Assembly (NCBI GenBank): GCA_001767925.1 | Contig: MEMM01000144.1 | Coordinates: 52,268 to 96,170, forward strand | Origin: Alphaproteobacteria bacterium RIFCSPHIGHO2_12_FULL_63_12 | GTDB taxonomy: Bacteria > Pseudomonadota > Alphaproteobacteria > Caulobacterales > Parvularculaceae | Length of the DNA: 43,903 bases | Direction of reading: 5' to 3' | In this document: positions 33,088 through 41,822 of the stretch, one piece after another | How positions within the stretch are numbered: the stretch's first letter is position 1 | Layout of the letters: each line of letters opens with the position of its first letter | The notes under the pieces: generated by a model | The model's database searches: none | What the model was told of the DNA's origin: nothing | The model's input: the letters and a program-made list of their open reading frames with translations, nothing else | Program-made: the position numbers and the translations under genes

Positions 33088-33382
33088 TAATGAGTCAAGA
33101 AGCTTGGGGGGCAGAGCCGCGCAAGATCAATATTATCCTTTAAAATCAACTATCTGAAAAAAAGTGGCCATGCCGGCCTTACCGTGGCGCTACCGTGAAG
33201 CACCTGCTCTATAAAGATAATCCATTACCGTAGTCGATAAACCCGTGCCAGGGCCCAACGCTTCATCGTGCGCTCCGCCCTGTTGCCGCATGAAACACGC
33301 CGGACATTCCCGATCAGGCTATTCCGCAAGCGCACCGCAAAAAAGCGCAGCCCGATTTGAAGCCATTTATGAAAACCGGCGC
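33088..33382. other. Intergenic interval between imuA and argC, no gene seen
   Basis: About 295 bases between the imu operon promoter and the end of argC. No convincing reading frame, tRNA or repeat is seen. A GCGC-N...-GCGC imperfect pairing around CAAAAAA (about 33328-33350) may mark the end of the argC transcript, but a clear terminator is lacking. Some poly-A tracts (for example 33158-33166) are part of an AT-rich promoter-like area. Confidence 0.5.
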
Positions 33383-34333
33383 TCAACCAAGAATACCGAC
33401 ATATTCATCAAGGCCGAGGGCGAGGTTGAGATTTTGGATCGCCTGCACCGACGCGCCTTTGAGGAGATTGTCTTCCGCTGCGACGATGACGGCGCTTCTT
33501 CCGTCGGCGCCGACATCCAGGCCGCCGATGAGGACGCCCGTTCTGCCCGAGCCGTCCTTCAGCTCCGGCGGAGCCTCCTGTAAAACGATCAGCCGTTCCC
33601 CATCGTAATGCTCATGAAAAAGCTTGGTCAGTCCCGCCTTGTCGATCGGCGTCGCGAGCGGAACATGCGCGGTCACGAGCAGGCCGCGAAACGCTGGATG
33701 GACATGCGGGAAGAACCGCACGGGAACGCCGAGATGGTGCGTCGCTTCCTTCTCGTGATTATGCCCGACGAGCTTGTACGGCATCAGATTGTCGGCGAGA
33801 CGCGCTGGATCGTTGCGCGGACTGGGCGTCGTGCCGGCGCCGGAATAGCCCGAGGCGCCGAAGACCGCCGGAACGCCGCCGAGTATCGGCAGCAAAGGCG
33901 CGACGGCGAGTTGCAGCGCCGTCGCGTAGCAGCCGGGATTGGCGATGCGCGTCGCGCCGCGGATTTTCGTCCGGTTCAATTCCGGCAGGCCATAGGCCCA
34001 TCTGTCGTCAAATCGTCTGTCAGCGGAGAGATCAACGATGATCGTCTCCGGAGACGTCTTTTCGAACGCTTCGACGTATGCGCCGCCGGCCCCGTCCGGC
34101 ATGGCGAGGATGACCGCATCGACGCGCCGGCGCGCGGCCTCCGCCGGATCGAGCGCTTCAAATATGCACTCGTCCTTATCCTCGGGTGCGATCTCCGACA
34201 CCTTGCGGCCGGCATATTCGCGGCTGACAGCGTAGGCGAGCATCATCTCCGGATGGCCGGAGATGAGACGGATCAGCTCGCGCCCGGTATGCCCGCGCGC
34301 GCCGACAAGTCCGATGAGGTAAGGCTCAGTCAC
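33383..34333 (-). CDS. argC: N-acetyl-gamma-glutamyl-phosphate reductase ArgC
   Basis: A 316-residue enzyme. The NADP-binding start (GLVGARGHTGRELIRLI) is followed by IVDLSADRRFDDRWAYGLPELNR and the catalytic ANPGCYAT motif with Cys135. A dimer and active-site region contains GASGYSGAGTTPSPRNDPARLADNL and HPAFRGLLVTAHVPL. ArgC reduces N-acetylglutamyl phosphate to the semialdehyde, third step of arginine synthesis. It follows argB by 3 bases. Length and motifs (SGYSGAG) fit the shorter type 1 ArgC. Confidence 0.96.
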   Translation of the reverse strand: MTEPYLIGLVGARGHTGRELIRLISGHPEMMLAYAVSREYAGRKVSEIAPEDKDECIFEALDPAEAARRRVDAVILAMPDGAGGAYVEAFEKTSPETIIVDLSADRRFDDRWAYGLPELNRTKIRGATRIANPGCYATALQLAVAPLLPILGGVPAVFGASGYSGAGTTPSPRNDPARLADNLMPYKLVGHNHEKEATHHLGVPVRFFPHVHPAFRGLLVTAHVPLATPIDKAGLTKLFHEHYDGERLIVLQEAPPELKDGSGRTGVLIGGLDVGADGRSAVIVAAEDNLLKGASVQAIQNLNLALGLDEYVGILG

Positions 34334-34336
34334 TTA

Positions 34337-35656
34337 TCATCCCTCAAAAGAGGCTGGCAGCGCCCCGACCCGCTCGACATTGCGGGCGATCGTCGCAAAA
34401 TCCGTCTCGCCGATCCAGTATATCGTCCAGTAGCCGCGCTTGACGACGCCGGTCGCCATGTCGTTGTAAAAAGCGTTGAAATTGTTGGCGGTGCGCGACC
34501 GCCACCAGAACACCGGGTTCTGCTTCGAGAACTGGCGCCAGATGGTTCGCGACAGGCCCTCGCCGCGCGCCTCCTCGGTCACCGCGAACTTGTCGAGATA
34601 GATGAAGTCGTCGATCCGGGTGAGGATGGCGCCGGCGCGATAGCGCTCCGACATATAGACCTGATGAATGTCGAGACGGTCCCACCAGTCGCTCTTCAGC
34701 TTGCGGCCGAAGGCGGATTCGACCAGCGCCTCGGTCTTGGCGCGGTCGAGCCGCGTCTTCGAGGTGAAGGTGCGGATCGCCTCACCCTGACGGATCAGCG
34801 TGCCCGACCCGCCATGGGTGAACAGCTCGCGCACAAGCCCTTCGGGCGTCGTGATCGACACCGATGAGGTCAGCGGCAAAGCGTCGAGCAGCCGCTTGAT
34901 CTCCTGAAGCTTCAGCCGCATGCCGCCCGCGACCCAATCGGCTTTCATCAGCTTTTCGTAGTCGGACGCGAGGTTGATCGAGTGCATCGGCCGCTTGTGC
35001 TTGTCGAGAAGCCCGCCGGTTCCAGTCAGAAAGACCACCTTCATCGGCTGCAGCGCCGCAACGACGGCGCGCGTCGCCGAATCGCCGTTGATGTTGAGAA
35101 GCTGTCCGCCCGGCGCGATGCCAAGGCAGGTCAGAATCGGAATGGCGCCGGAGTTGACGATCGACTTCAGCATGCCGAGGCGCACATTCGTCGGTTCGCC
35201 GACGAAGCCGTATTTCGCCTTGTCGAGATAATCGGCCTCGATGACGCCGGCGATGAGGCCGTCCGCCTCGACGCCTTCGGCCCTCACCGCTTCGACGAGC
35301 TTGATGTTCTCGCCGATGAAAACGTCGCGCGCCGCGTCCATGGTCGCCGCGTCGGTGACGCGCAGCCCGTCGATCTTCGGCGTCTCGATCCCGCGCTCTT
35401 TCAAGGTTGCGTCAAGCTGCGGGCCGCCGCCGTGAATGACGATCGGCGTCAACCCGACCGTGTGCAGGAAGGCGAGCGCGTCCGCCGTCTCCTTCAGCTG
35501 GTCTTGCAGGATGGCGCCGCCGATCTTGATGACGGCGAAGCGCGACTGGTCGATCGACGAGAAGCGCTGGAGATAGGAGCGAATCTCCTTCCCGTCCTGC
35601 ATGTTCGAGAGAAGCTGAACGATCGTCTGGCGCGTGTTGAGAGAGGGGGTGGTCAT
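34337..35656 (-). CDS. argB: Bifunctional N-acetylglutamate synthase/kinase (ArgA/ArgB type)
   Basis: A 439-residue protein. Residues 1 to about 285 form an amino-acid kinase domain (FAVIKIGGAILQDQ, IVIHGGGPQLDATLKERGIE, INGDSATRAVVAALQPMKVVFLTGTGGLL). Residues about 290-439 form a GNAT acetyltransferase domain of the vertebrate-like NAGS type (RAGAILTRIDDFIYLDKFAVTEEARGEGLSRTIWRQFSKQNPVFWWRSR, then YWTIYWIGETDF). Such fused enzymes were characterised from Xanthomonas campestris and Maricaulis maris. They make and phosphorylate N-acetylglutamate. A separate argA or argJ is not needed if acetylation is done here (inference). Confidence 0.93.
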   Translation of the reverse strand: MTTPSLNTRQTIVQLLSNMQDGKEIRSYLQRFSSIDQSRFAVIKIGGAILQDQLKETADALAFLHTVGLTPIVIHGGGPQLDATLKERGIETPKIDGLRVTDAATMDAARDVFIGENIKLVEAVRAEGVEADGLIAGVIEADYLDKAKYGFVGEPTNVRLGMLKSIVNSGAIPILTCLGIAPGGQLLNINGDSATRAVVAALQPMKVVFLTGTGGLLDKHKRPMHSINLASDYEKLMKADWVAGGMRLKLQEIKRLLDALPLTSSVSITTPEGLVRELFTHGGSGTLIRQGEAIRTFTSKTRLDRAKTEALVESAFGRKLKSDWWDRLDIHQVYMSERYRAGAILTRIDDFIYLDKFAVTEEARGEGLSRTIWRQFSKQNPVFWWRSRTANNFNAFYNDMATGVVKRGYWTIYWIGETDFATIARNVERVGALPASFEG

Positions 35657-35660
35657 CTTC

Positions 35661-36671
35661 CTATTTCACCAGCGCCTTCATGATCGCCTTTTGCACATGG
35701 AGGCGGTTTTCGGCTTCGCTGTAGGCGATGCAGTTCGGGCCATCGAAGACGGCGTCGGTCATTTTGACGTTGCGGCGCATCGGCAGGCAGTGCGAGACGA
35801 GCGCGTCATTGGTCATCGCCAACTTTTTCTGGTCGACGATGAAGTGTTTGTGCGCGTCGCGGATCGGCTTTTCCGGCGCCCAGTTTCCAAAATACGGGAG
35901 CGCGCCCCAGCTCTTGCAATAGACGATTTCGGCGTCCTTGTAGGCGTCCTCGATATTATGCGTCACCGTCAGCTTGCGGCCGTTGGCGCGGCAGTCTTTT
36001 TCCGCCTGCATCATGTAGCGCTCATCGAGCACATAGTCCGGCGTCGGGCAGAGCAGCGTCACGTCCATGCCGAATTTCGCCGCCGCCATCAGGGCGGAAT
36101 TGGCGACCGCCGTGTTCAGGGGCTTCGGATGATAGGTCCAGGTGAGGACGTATTTCTTGCCATCGAGGGCCCCGCGCCCTTCGAGCTCGAACTGCTCTTT
36201 CAGCGCGAGGATGTGCGCCATCTCCTGACAGGGATGGGTGATCGTCTCCATATTGATGACGGGCACGTCCGAATATTTCGCGAAGGCGTTCAAAACCTTG
36301 TCCTTGCGGTCTTCCTTCCAGTCGACGAATTTCGGAAACGCCCTGACGCCGATCATGTCGCAATAGCGCGAGAGGACGGTGGCGGCCTCCTTCACATGTT
36401 CTTCCGCTTCACCGTCCATGACGACGCCGTCCTCGAATTCGAGCGGCCACATGCCGCCCGAGGGCGACAGGGTGACGGCGTGACCGCCGAGCTGGCGCGC
36501 GCCGATGTCGAACGAGGTGCGGGTGCGCAGGGAGTTATTCAGGAAAAGAAGCGCGACCGACTTGTCTTTCAGCGCGTCGCCAAGAGGCGCTTTTTTCATG
36601 GCGCGGGCGTCGTCCAGCATCGCCTCGAGTTCGGCGCGGCTCCAGTCGGCGGTGTTGAGGAAGTGTCGCAT
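35661..36671 (-). CDS. argF': N-acetylornithine carbamoyltransferase (ArgF')
   Basis: From the ATG at 36671 the protein has 336 residues, almost the size of the Xanthomonas enzyme. The start fits RHFLNTADWSRAELEAML and AAGGAG lies upstream. Carbamoyl-phosphate loop: LRTRTSFDIG. Acetylornithine-type motifs follow: GEAEEHVKEAATVLSRYCDMIGVRAFPKFVDW, PVINMETITHPCQEMAH, LTWTYHPKPLNTAVANSAL and SHCLPMRRNVK. In ordinary ornithine carbamoyltransferase these segments differ, so the substrate should be N-acetylornithine, giving N-acetylcitrulline. An ArgE-like deacetylase must act next. First gene of the arg run, 4 bases before argB. Confidence 0.93.
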   Translation of the reverse strand: MRHFLNTADWSRAELEAMLDDARAMKKAPLGDALKDKSVALLFLNNSLRTRTSFDIGARQLGGHAVTLSPSGGMWPLEFEDGVVMDGEAEEHVKEAATVLSRYCDMIGVRAFPKFVDWKEDRKDKVLNAFAKYSDVPVINMETITHPCQEMAHILALKEQFELEGRGALDGKKYVLTWTYHPKPLNTAVANSALMAAAKFGMDVTLLCPTPDYVLDERYMMQAEKDCRANGRKLTVTHNIEDAYKDAEIVYCKSWGALPYFGNWAPEKPIRDAHKHFIVDQKKLAMTNDALVSHCLPMRRNVKMTDAVFDGPNCIAYSEAENRLHVQKAIMKALVK

Positions 36672-36815
36672 GGCGGCTCCTTGAGGAGCCGTGACATTTA
36701 GGGCCGCCGGTCCGGAATTCCAAGGAATTTTACGGCCCCGACGAGCGCGCAACGGCGGTCTTTACTTCACGCCCTACGCGGCTCATTTGTCTCGCCGCCG
36801 ATGAAGGATAGCCCC
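36672..36815. promoter_or_regulatory. Divergent promoter interval between argF' and pepN, with a hairpin over the argF' ribosome-binding site
   Basis: A 144-base interval. On the minus strand a 7-bp G/C stem with a TCAA loop (36674-36691; CGGCTCC with GGAGCCG) contains the argF' AGGAG ribosome-binding sequence in its 3' arm, ending 2 bases before the ATG. The upstream in-frame stretch 36672-36752 would read as an Arg-rich peptide (RARRGRK) if started from TTG. No -35/-10 pair could be assigned with confidence. Confidence 0.55.
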
Positions 36816-39464
36816 ATGAGTTCTGCGACGACCGAACCGCCGCGGCCCGATGCCGAGGCCGCGCCGCCGAAGTCCATCCGCCTCGCCGATTACAGACCGC
36901 CGGCCTACCTGGTCGATCATGTAGACCTCTCCTTCGCGCTCGATCCTGAACGAACGATCGTCAAATCCCGCCTCGCCATCCGCCGGGCAGCGGGCGTCGA
37001 GGCCAGCGCGCCGCTGATCCTCGACGGCGAGGGGCTTGATCTTCTCTCGATCGCGATCAATGGCGACGCGCTCCCGCCGCAGGCTTATTCGCTCGCCGTC
37101 GAGACGCTGACCATCCATTCGCCGCCGCATGATTTCATGCTCGACATCGAAACCGCCTGCGCGCCAGCGGCGAACACCGCTCTGTCGGGGCTCTACATGT
37201 CGAACGGCATGTTCTGCACCCAGTGCGAGGCGGAAGGCTTTCGCCGCATCACCTATTATCCCGACCGGCCGGATTGCCTCTCCCGATTCACCGTGCGCAT
37301 CGAAGCCGACAAGGGCGCCTATCCGGTGCTCCTCTCGAACGGCAACCGGCTCGCCGCAGGCGATCTTCCCGGCGGCCGTCATTACGCGCAATGGGCGGAT
37401 CCGCACCCCAAACCCTCTTATCTTTTCGCTCTGGTCGGCGGCGATCTGATGGCGGCGGAAGACGCGTTCGTCACGCGCTCCGGCCGCAAGGTCGCACTGA
37501 AAGTGTTCGTCCAGGCGCAGAATATCGACAAATGCGGCTACACGCTCGACAGCCTCAAGCGGGCGATGAAATGGGACGAGGACGTTTTCGGGCGCGAATA
37601 CGATCTCGACATTTTCATGATCGTCGCGGTCGACCATTTCAATTTCGGCGCGATGGAGAACAAGGGCCTCAATATCTTCAATTCGGCCTATGTGCTCGCT
37701 TCCCCCGAAACCGCGACCGACGCCGACTATGAATCGATCGAGTCGATCGTCGCGCATGAATATTTCCACAACTGGTCCGGCAACCGCGTTACCTGCCGCG
37801 ACTGGTTCCAGCTTTGCCTCAAAGAGGGCTTTACCGTATTCCGCGATCAGGAATTTTCCGCCGACATGCGCAGCCGCGCCGTGCAGCGGATCAAGGATGT
37901 CCGGCGTCTGTGGGCGCAGCAATTCCCCGAGGATTCAGGCCCCCTCGCCCATCCGGTGCGGCCGGAGAGCTATATCACCATCGACAATTTCTACACGGCG
38001 ACCGTCTACGAAAAGGGCGCAGAGCTTTGCCGCATGATCAAGACCATTCTCGGTCCGGAGAAGTTCCGCAAAGGGACGGACCTATATTTCGCGCGTCATG
38101 ACGGCGAAGCGGCGACGGTTGAAAATTTCGTCAAGGCGATGGAAGATGCGAGCGGCGAAGACCTGACGCAGTTTCGCCGTTGGTATTCCGACGCCGGCGC
38201 GCCGACGATCAGCGTCAGGGACAAATTCGAAAGCTCGGGCGGCTACGCGCTGACGCTTGCGCAGGCGACGAAACCAACACCCGGCCAAAACGAGAAGCCG
38301 CCGCGTGACATTCCGGTTTCCTTCGCGCTCGTCGGATCGCGGTCGGGCGCTATTCTCGACGAGGGCGTCCTTCGCCTCAAGGACGCCGAAACGACGAAAA
38401 AATTCGGGCCGTATCGCGAACGTCCGATCGCTTCGATCCTGCGCGGCTATTCAGCGCCGGCGCGCGTCGATCAGACGCTGAGCCTTGATGACCGACTTTC
38501 AATCGCGACGGCCGAACCCGACCTCTTCAGCCGCTGGGCGGCGACCGAGGCGCTCTGGCGCGACCTATCGCTCGCTTTCGCCGGCGTGATCGACATGACC
38601 GACGCCGAGGGCGCTCTGGCGCGCTTCGGCAATGCGCTCGGGGCCAGCATTGAAAGCGCGCGGGGCGACCCGGCTTTTGCGGCTGAACTCCTGAAAGCGC
38701 CGAGCGAGGCGGAACTCGCGCAACACGCAGGCGTAATCGATCCGGAGAAAATCGCCGCGGGCCGCAAGCGGGTGCGTCAGACGATCGCCGCGACGCTGCA
38801 AGACCAGATGCGCGCCAGATACCGCGAGCTTTCAACCAACCTTCCCTACGATCCCTCGGCGCCGGAAGCCGGACGTCGCGCGCTGCGCAATGCGTCGATG
38901 TCGCTACTAGTCGCGGCGGGAGATTATGCGGCCGCCGACGAACAGGCGCAGGCGGCGACCAACATGACCGACGAAGCGGCGGCGACAGCGGCGCTCGCGA
39001 TGTCGGAGGCGCCGATGCGGGAGGCCGCGCTCCAGCGGTTTTACTTCAAATGGCGGAATGACAAACTTGTCGCCAATAAATGGCTCGGCTGGCGGGCGAT
39101 GGCGCCGGCGGATCGCGCGCTCGGCGAGGTTCGAGCCCTCCTTGACCATGAGGCTTTCGATTTCAAAACGCCGAACAAAGTGCGGGCGCTGATCGGGGTT
39201 TTTTCTGCGCAGAACCTTCCCGGCTTCCACCGCACCGACGGCGAAGGCTACACCTTCTTCGCGGATCAGCTTCTGGCGATCGACAGGATCAATCCGCAGC
39301 TTGCCGCGCGGCTGACGACGTCGCTGGAAAGCTGGCGACGGCTGGAGCCAGTCCGCCGTCGGCAGGCGGAGGCGGCCCTGCGCCGCGTCGCCGGGACCCA
39401 AGGCATTTCGGCCAACCTCATTGAAATGACCTCACGCCTCATAGGCGATCCTCCGAAGGGCTGA
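36816..39464 (+). CDS. pepN: Aminopeptidase N (M1 family)
   Basis: An 882-residue enzyme from the ATG at 36816 (AAGGAT upstream; an ATG 15 bases earlier is alternative). The exopeptidase motif GAMEN is at residues 278-282 and the zinc site HEYFHNWSGNRVTCRDWFQLCLKE gives HEXXH at 314-318 and the third ligand Glu337. The C-terminal part is an all-helical domain, as in E. coli PepN (870 residues). It removes N-terminal residues from cytoplasmic peptides. No signal peptide is present. Monocistronic, followed by a hairpin. Confidence 0.97.
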   Translation: MSSATTEPPRPDAEAAPPKSIRLADYRPPAYLVDHVDLSFALDPERTIVKSRLAIRRAAGVEASAPLILDGEGLDLLSIAINGDALPPQAYSLAVETLTIHSPPHDFMLDIETACAPAANTALSGLYMSNGMFCTQCEAEGFRRITYYPDRPDCLSRFTVRIEADKGAYPVLLSNGNRLAAGDLPGGRHYAQWADPHPKPSYLFALVGGDLMAAEDAFVTRSGRKVALKVFVQAQNIDKCGYTLDSLKRAMKWDEDVFGREYDLDIFMIVAVDHFNFGAMENKGLNIFNSAYVLASPETATDADYESIESIVAHEYFHNWSGNRVTCRDWFQLCLKEGFTVFRDQEFSADMRSRAVQRIKDVRRLWAQQFPEDSGPLAHPVRPESYITIDNFYTATVYEKGAELCRMIKTILGPEKFRKGTDLYFARHDGEAATVENFVKAMEDASGEDLTQFRRWYSDAGAPTISVRDKFESSGGYALTLAQATKPTPGQNEKPPRDIPVSFALVGSRSGAILDEGVLRLKDAETTKKFGPYRERPIASILRGYSAPARVDQTLSLDDRLSIATAEPDLFSRWAATEALWRDLSLAFAGVIDMTDAEGALARFGNALGASIESARGDPAFAAELLKAPSEAELAQHAGVIDPEKIAAGRKRVRQTIAATLQDQMRARYRELSTNLPYDPSAPEAGRRALRNASMSLLVAAGDYAAADEQAQAATNMTDEAAATAALAMSEAPMREAALQRFYFKWRNDKLVANKWLGWRAMAPADRALGEVRALLDHEAFDFKTPNKVRALIGVFSAQNLPGFHRTDGEGYTFFADQLLAIDRINPQLAARLTTSLESWRRLEPVRRRQAEAALRRVAGTQGISANLIEMTSRLIGDPPKG

Positions 39465-39516
39465 TTCGCAGGTGACAGGCGGTCGCAAACAGGAATAGTT
39501 TCCAATTGGTAAACAA

Positions 39517-39535
39517 CTGCCGCTTGCAGCGGCAG
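39517..39535 (+). terminator. Candidate terminator hairpin after pepN
   Basis: CTGCCGC (39517-39523) and GCGGCAG (39529-39535) form a perfect 7-bp stem with a TTGCA loop, about 50 bases past the pepN stop and 52 before the kinase start. There is no T tract directly after it, so it may be an attenuator or processing site rather than a strong terminator. Confidence 0.45.
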
Positions 39536-39586
39536 GGACGACGTGATTCCCTGATTTCTCTAATAAATTGGCGGCAAGGGCGGTTA

Positions 39587-41821
39587 ATGGGGTCGGAGGT
39601 GAAAGGCGCGGACGCGACTGGCGCCAAAGCGAAAGCTTTGTCGCCGCGACGTCTTATGGTCCTGACCGGGCTTCTGGTCGCTTCGCTGGTGGTGCTTTTT
39701 GTCGGCAAGATCGGCGAGGAAACCGCGTCCCGCCGGATTGAAACCGCTTTAAGGGTCGAGAAGGCCGCCGGCGACTGTGCGGCGGCGGCCAATATAGCGC
39801 TGATGACCGGCGAGCCGGTGAAAAAAACGCTCGCCGCTTGTGCGCCTGGCGGCCTTTCGGCGGCCTATTATCTCTCGCAAGGCGGTGATGTTCTGTCGGC
39901 GGCGGGAGCCGTCAAATCGGCGCGCGTCGAACAGCCGGACGCGAACGGCCTCGACCTTGATAAGCGCGGCGCGACGACGATCCCGCTGAAAACGGGCAAG
40001 GCGTTTGTCGCCTGGCGCCCGCTCGATAATGGCGAGGCGACGCTGATCGCGGCGCCGGCGAATGATATTTACGGACGGTCGCCGGCGTGGATATTTTATA
40101 CGCTGGTCCTCGCCGCCTTCACCGCGGCCGTCACGTCGCTGATGGCGGCGTTCATCCGTCAGAGTCGGGCATCGTCGATCGCTGGCGGCGCCGTCGACGC
40201 GCTGCAGGCCTCAACCGCGTCGCTCGCGGCAGGACGCGCCGGCATCTGGTCTTTCGATCCGAAAGAACGGACGGTTACGATTTCACGGACCTTCCTCGAA
40301 GCAGTAGGTCTCGGCGCGCGCGACCGCGCGTTCACCATGCGCGAGATTTCTTCGCTCGTTCATGCGGACGATCTGCGCAATGCGCTCGGCGTCATCACCG
40401 GCGACACCAGCGGCGTCAGCGAAGCGCCGGTACGGCTCAGGCAGGCGTCCGGCGGCTGGACGCGCACCTATTTCAGAACGTCGAGCGCGGCGACGCGCTT
40501 CATCCGTTCCGGCGCCGCGTTCGATCTGACGGGATCGAAATCGGCGGGACCGAGCGCGGCGATTGCAGAAGCGCGCCTTAAAGACGCGATCGAGAGCATC
40601 CCGGAAGCTTTTGTTCTCTGGGACGGTGCCGGGCGTCTCGCCGCCTGGAACCGCCGCTTCGCGTCGATCTTCCGGCTCGAAAATGCGGCGATCCGGCATG
40701 GCCTCACCGCTTCGGAAGTGGCGTCGATGGCGCCGGCAGGCGGCGATGTCATCGAGAAGTATTTCGCGCCCGAAGCGCTGATTGACGAGCAGAGCATTGA
40801 GGTCGAGTTGCCCAAGGACCGTTGGCTCCAAATCGCCCGCCGCCGCACTGGCGAAGGCGGCCTCGTCTGCATCGCTTCGAACGCAACCGACATCAAGCGC
40901 CGCACCCGCGCCCAGAAGAAGAAAGAGCGCGAGCTTGAAGCAACAGTCAACGATCTCGAAGCCTCGCGCCGCGACCTCACCGAGACGATGCGCAAATACG
41001 AACTTGAAAAACATCGCGCCGAGGAGGCAAGCCGCTCGAAGAGCGAATTCCTCGCCAATATGAGCCATGAATTGCGAACGCCGCTAAACGCCATCAACGG
41101 CTTTTCGGAAGTCATGCAGTCAGAGCTTTACGGCCCGCTCGGCAACGCGAAATACCACGAATATGTCAGCGACATCCTATCCAGCGGCCAGCATCTGCTT
41201 GAACTCATCGACGACATTCTCGACATGTCGCGGATCGAGGCCGGCAAACTGCAGCTGGAGCCGCGCCGCATCGAGCTAGAGCGGACGCTGGAGGAATGCG
41301 CGCGCCTTGTCGCCAAGCGCGCCTCGGACGCGGGCGTCGCCTTGACGGCGTCCGTCGGCCATGCGCCGGCGATCTTCGCCGATCCGCGCGCGGTGAAACA
41401 GGTGGCGCTCAATCTTTTGTCGAACGCGGTCAAATTCACGCCCGCCGGCGGCGAAGTGACGTTGACGGCGGAAGCGGATCTCGACGGCGTCACCATCATC
41501 GTCGCCGACAACGGCGCCGGCATCGCCAGGGAAAACCTGCTGCGCCTCGGCGCGCCGTTCGAACTGGTCGAGGATCATTTCTCGAAAACGCGCAAGGGGT
41601 CGGGTCTTGGGCTTGCGCTATCGAAGTCGCTGATGGAGCTGCAGGGCGGCATCCTCGCCATCGCGAGCCAGGAAGGGCGCGGCACGGTCGCTTGCGCCGC
41701 CTTTCCGCGGCGGCGCGACGCGCGCGTTCGGCTGCCGCAATTCGTGCGCGCCGACGCCCATATCCTCACTGCGCCGCAGAAGACCGCCCCATCGTCCTCG
41801 AGAATCGAAGCTGCGGAATAA
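39587..41821 (+). CDS. Membrane-bound PAS sensor histidine kinase, PleC/DivJ type
   Basis: From the ATG at 39587 (AAGGG upstream) the protein has 744 residues; an in-frame TTG at 39506 is possible. Two membrane helices (about 22-42 and 168-190) frame a periplasmic domain of about 125 residues. Two PAS-like regions follow (about 210-320 and 330-430), then a coiled coil. The phosphoacceptor His494 lies in ANMSHELRTPLNAINGFSEVM, then SELYGPLG and DMSRIEAGKLQL. ATPase motifs are NLLSNAVKFTP, DNGAGI and GSGLGLALSKSL. The HisKA region matches the PleC/DivJ/CckA-side kinases of Caulobacter, which control polarity and motility. No response regulator is adjacent. Confidence 0.9.
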   Translation: MGSEVKGADATGAKAKALSPRRLMVLTGLLVASLVVLFVGKIGEETASRRIETALRVEKAAGDCAAAANIALMTGEPVKKTLAACAPGGLSAAYYLSQGGDVLSAAGAVKSARVEQPDANGLDLDKRGATTIPLKTGKAFVAWRPLDNGEATLIAAPANDIYGRSPAWIFYTLVLAAFTAAVTSLMAAFIRQSRASSIAGGAVDALQASTASLAAGRAGIWSFDPKERTVTISRTFLEAVGLGARDRAFTMREISSLVHADDLRNALGVITGDTSGVSEAPVRLRQASGGWTRTYFRTSSAATRFIRSGAAFDLTGSKSAGPSAAIAEARLKDAIESIPEAFVLWDGAGRLAAWNRRFASIFRLENAAIRHGLTASEVASMAPAGGDVIEKYFAPEALIDEQSIEVELPKDRWLQIARRRTGEGGLVCIASNATDIKRRTRAQKKKERELEATVNDLEASRRDLTETMRKYELEKHRAEEASRSKSEFLANMSHELRTPLNAINGFSEVMQSELYGPLGNAKYHEYVSDILSSGQHLLELIDDILDMSRIEAGKLQLEPRRIELERTLEECARLVAKRASDAGVALTASVGHAPAIFADPRAVKQVALNLLSNAVKFTPAGGEVTLTAEADLDGVTIIVADNGAGIARENLLRLGAPFELVEDHFSKTRKGSGLGLALSKSLMELQGGILAIASQEGRGTVACAAFPRRRDARVRLPQFVRADAHILTAPQKTAPSSSRIEAAE

Positions 41822-41822
41822 A

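Noticed and set aside
33608-34867. A 419-residue plus-strand reading frame opposite argC and argB
   Set aside because: It is antisense to two well-identified enzymes; composition is Arg/Gly-rich as in shadow frames, and it has no ribosome-binding site.
35634-36701. A 355-residue plus-strand reading frame opposite argF'
   Set aside because: Antisense shadow of the carbamoyltransferase, whose motifs are unmistakable.
36783-37922. A 379-residue minus-strand reading frame across the start of pepN
   Set aside because: It is the antisense of a clear aminopeptidase N with GAMEN and HEXXH motifs. Long antisense frames are expected in GC-rich coding DNA, and the product resembles no family.
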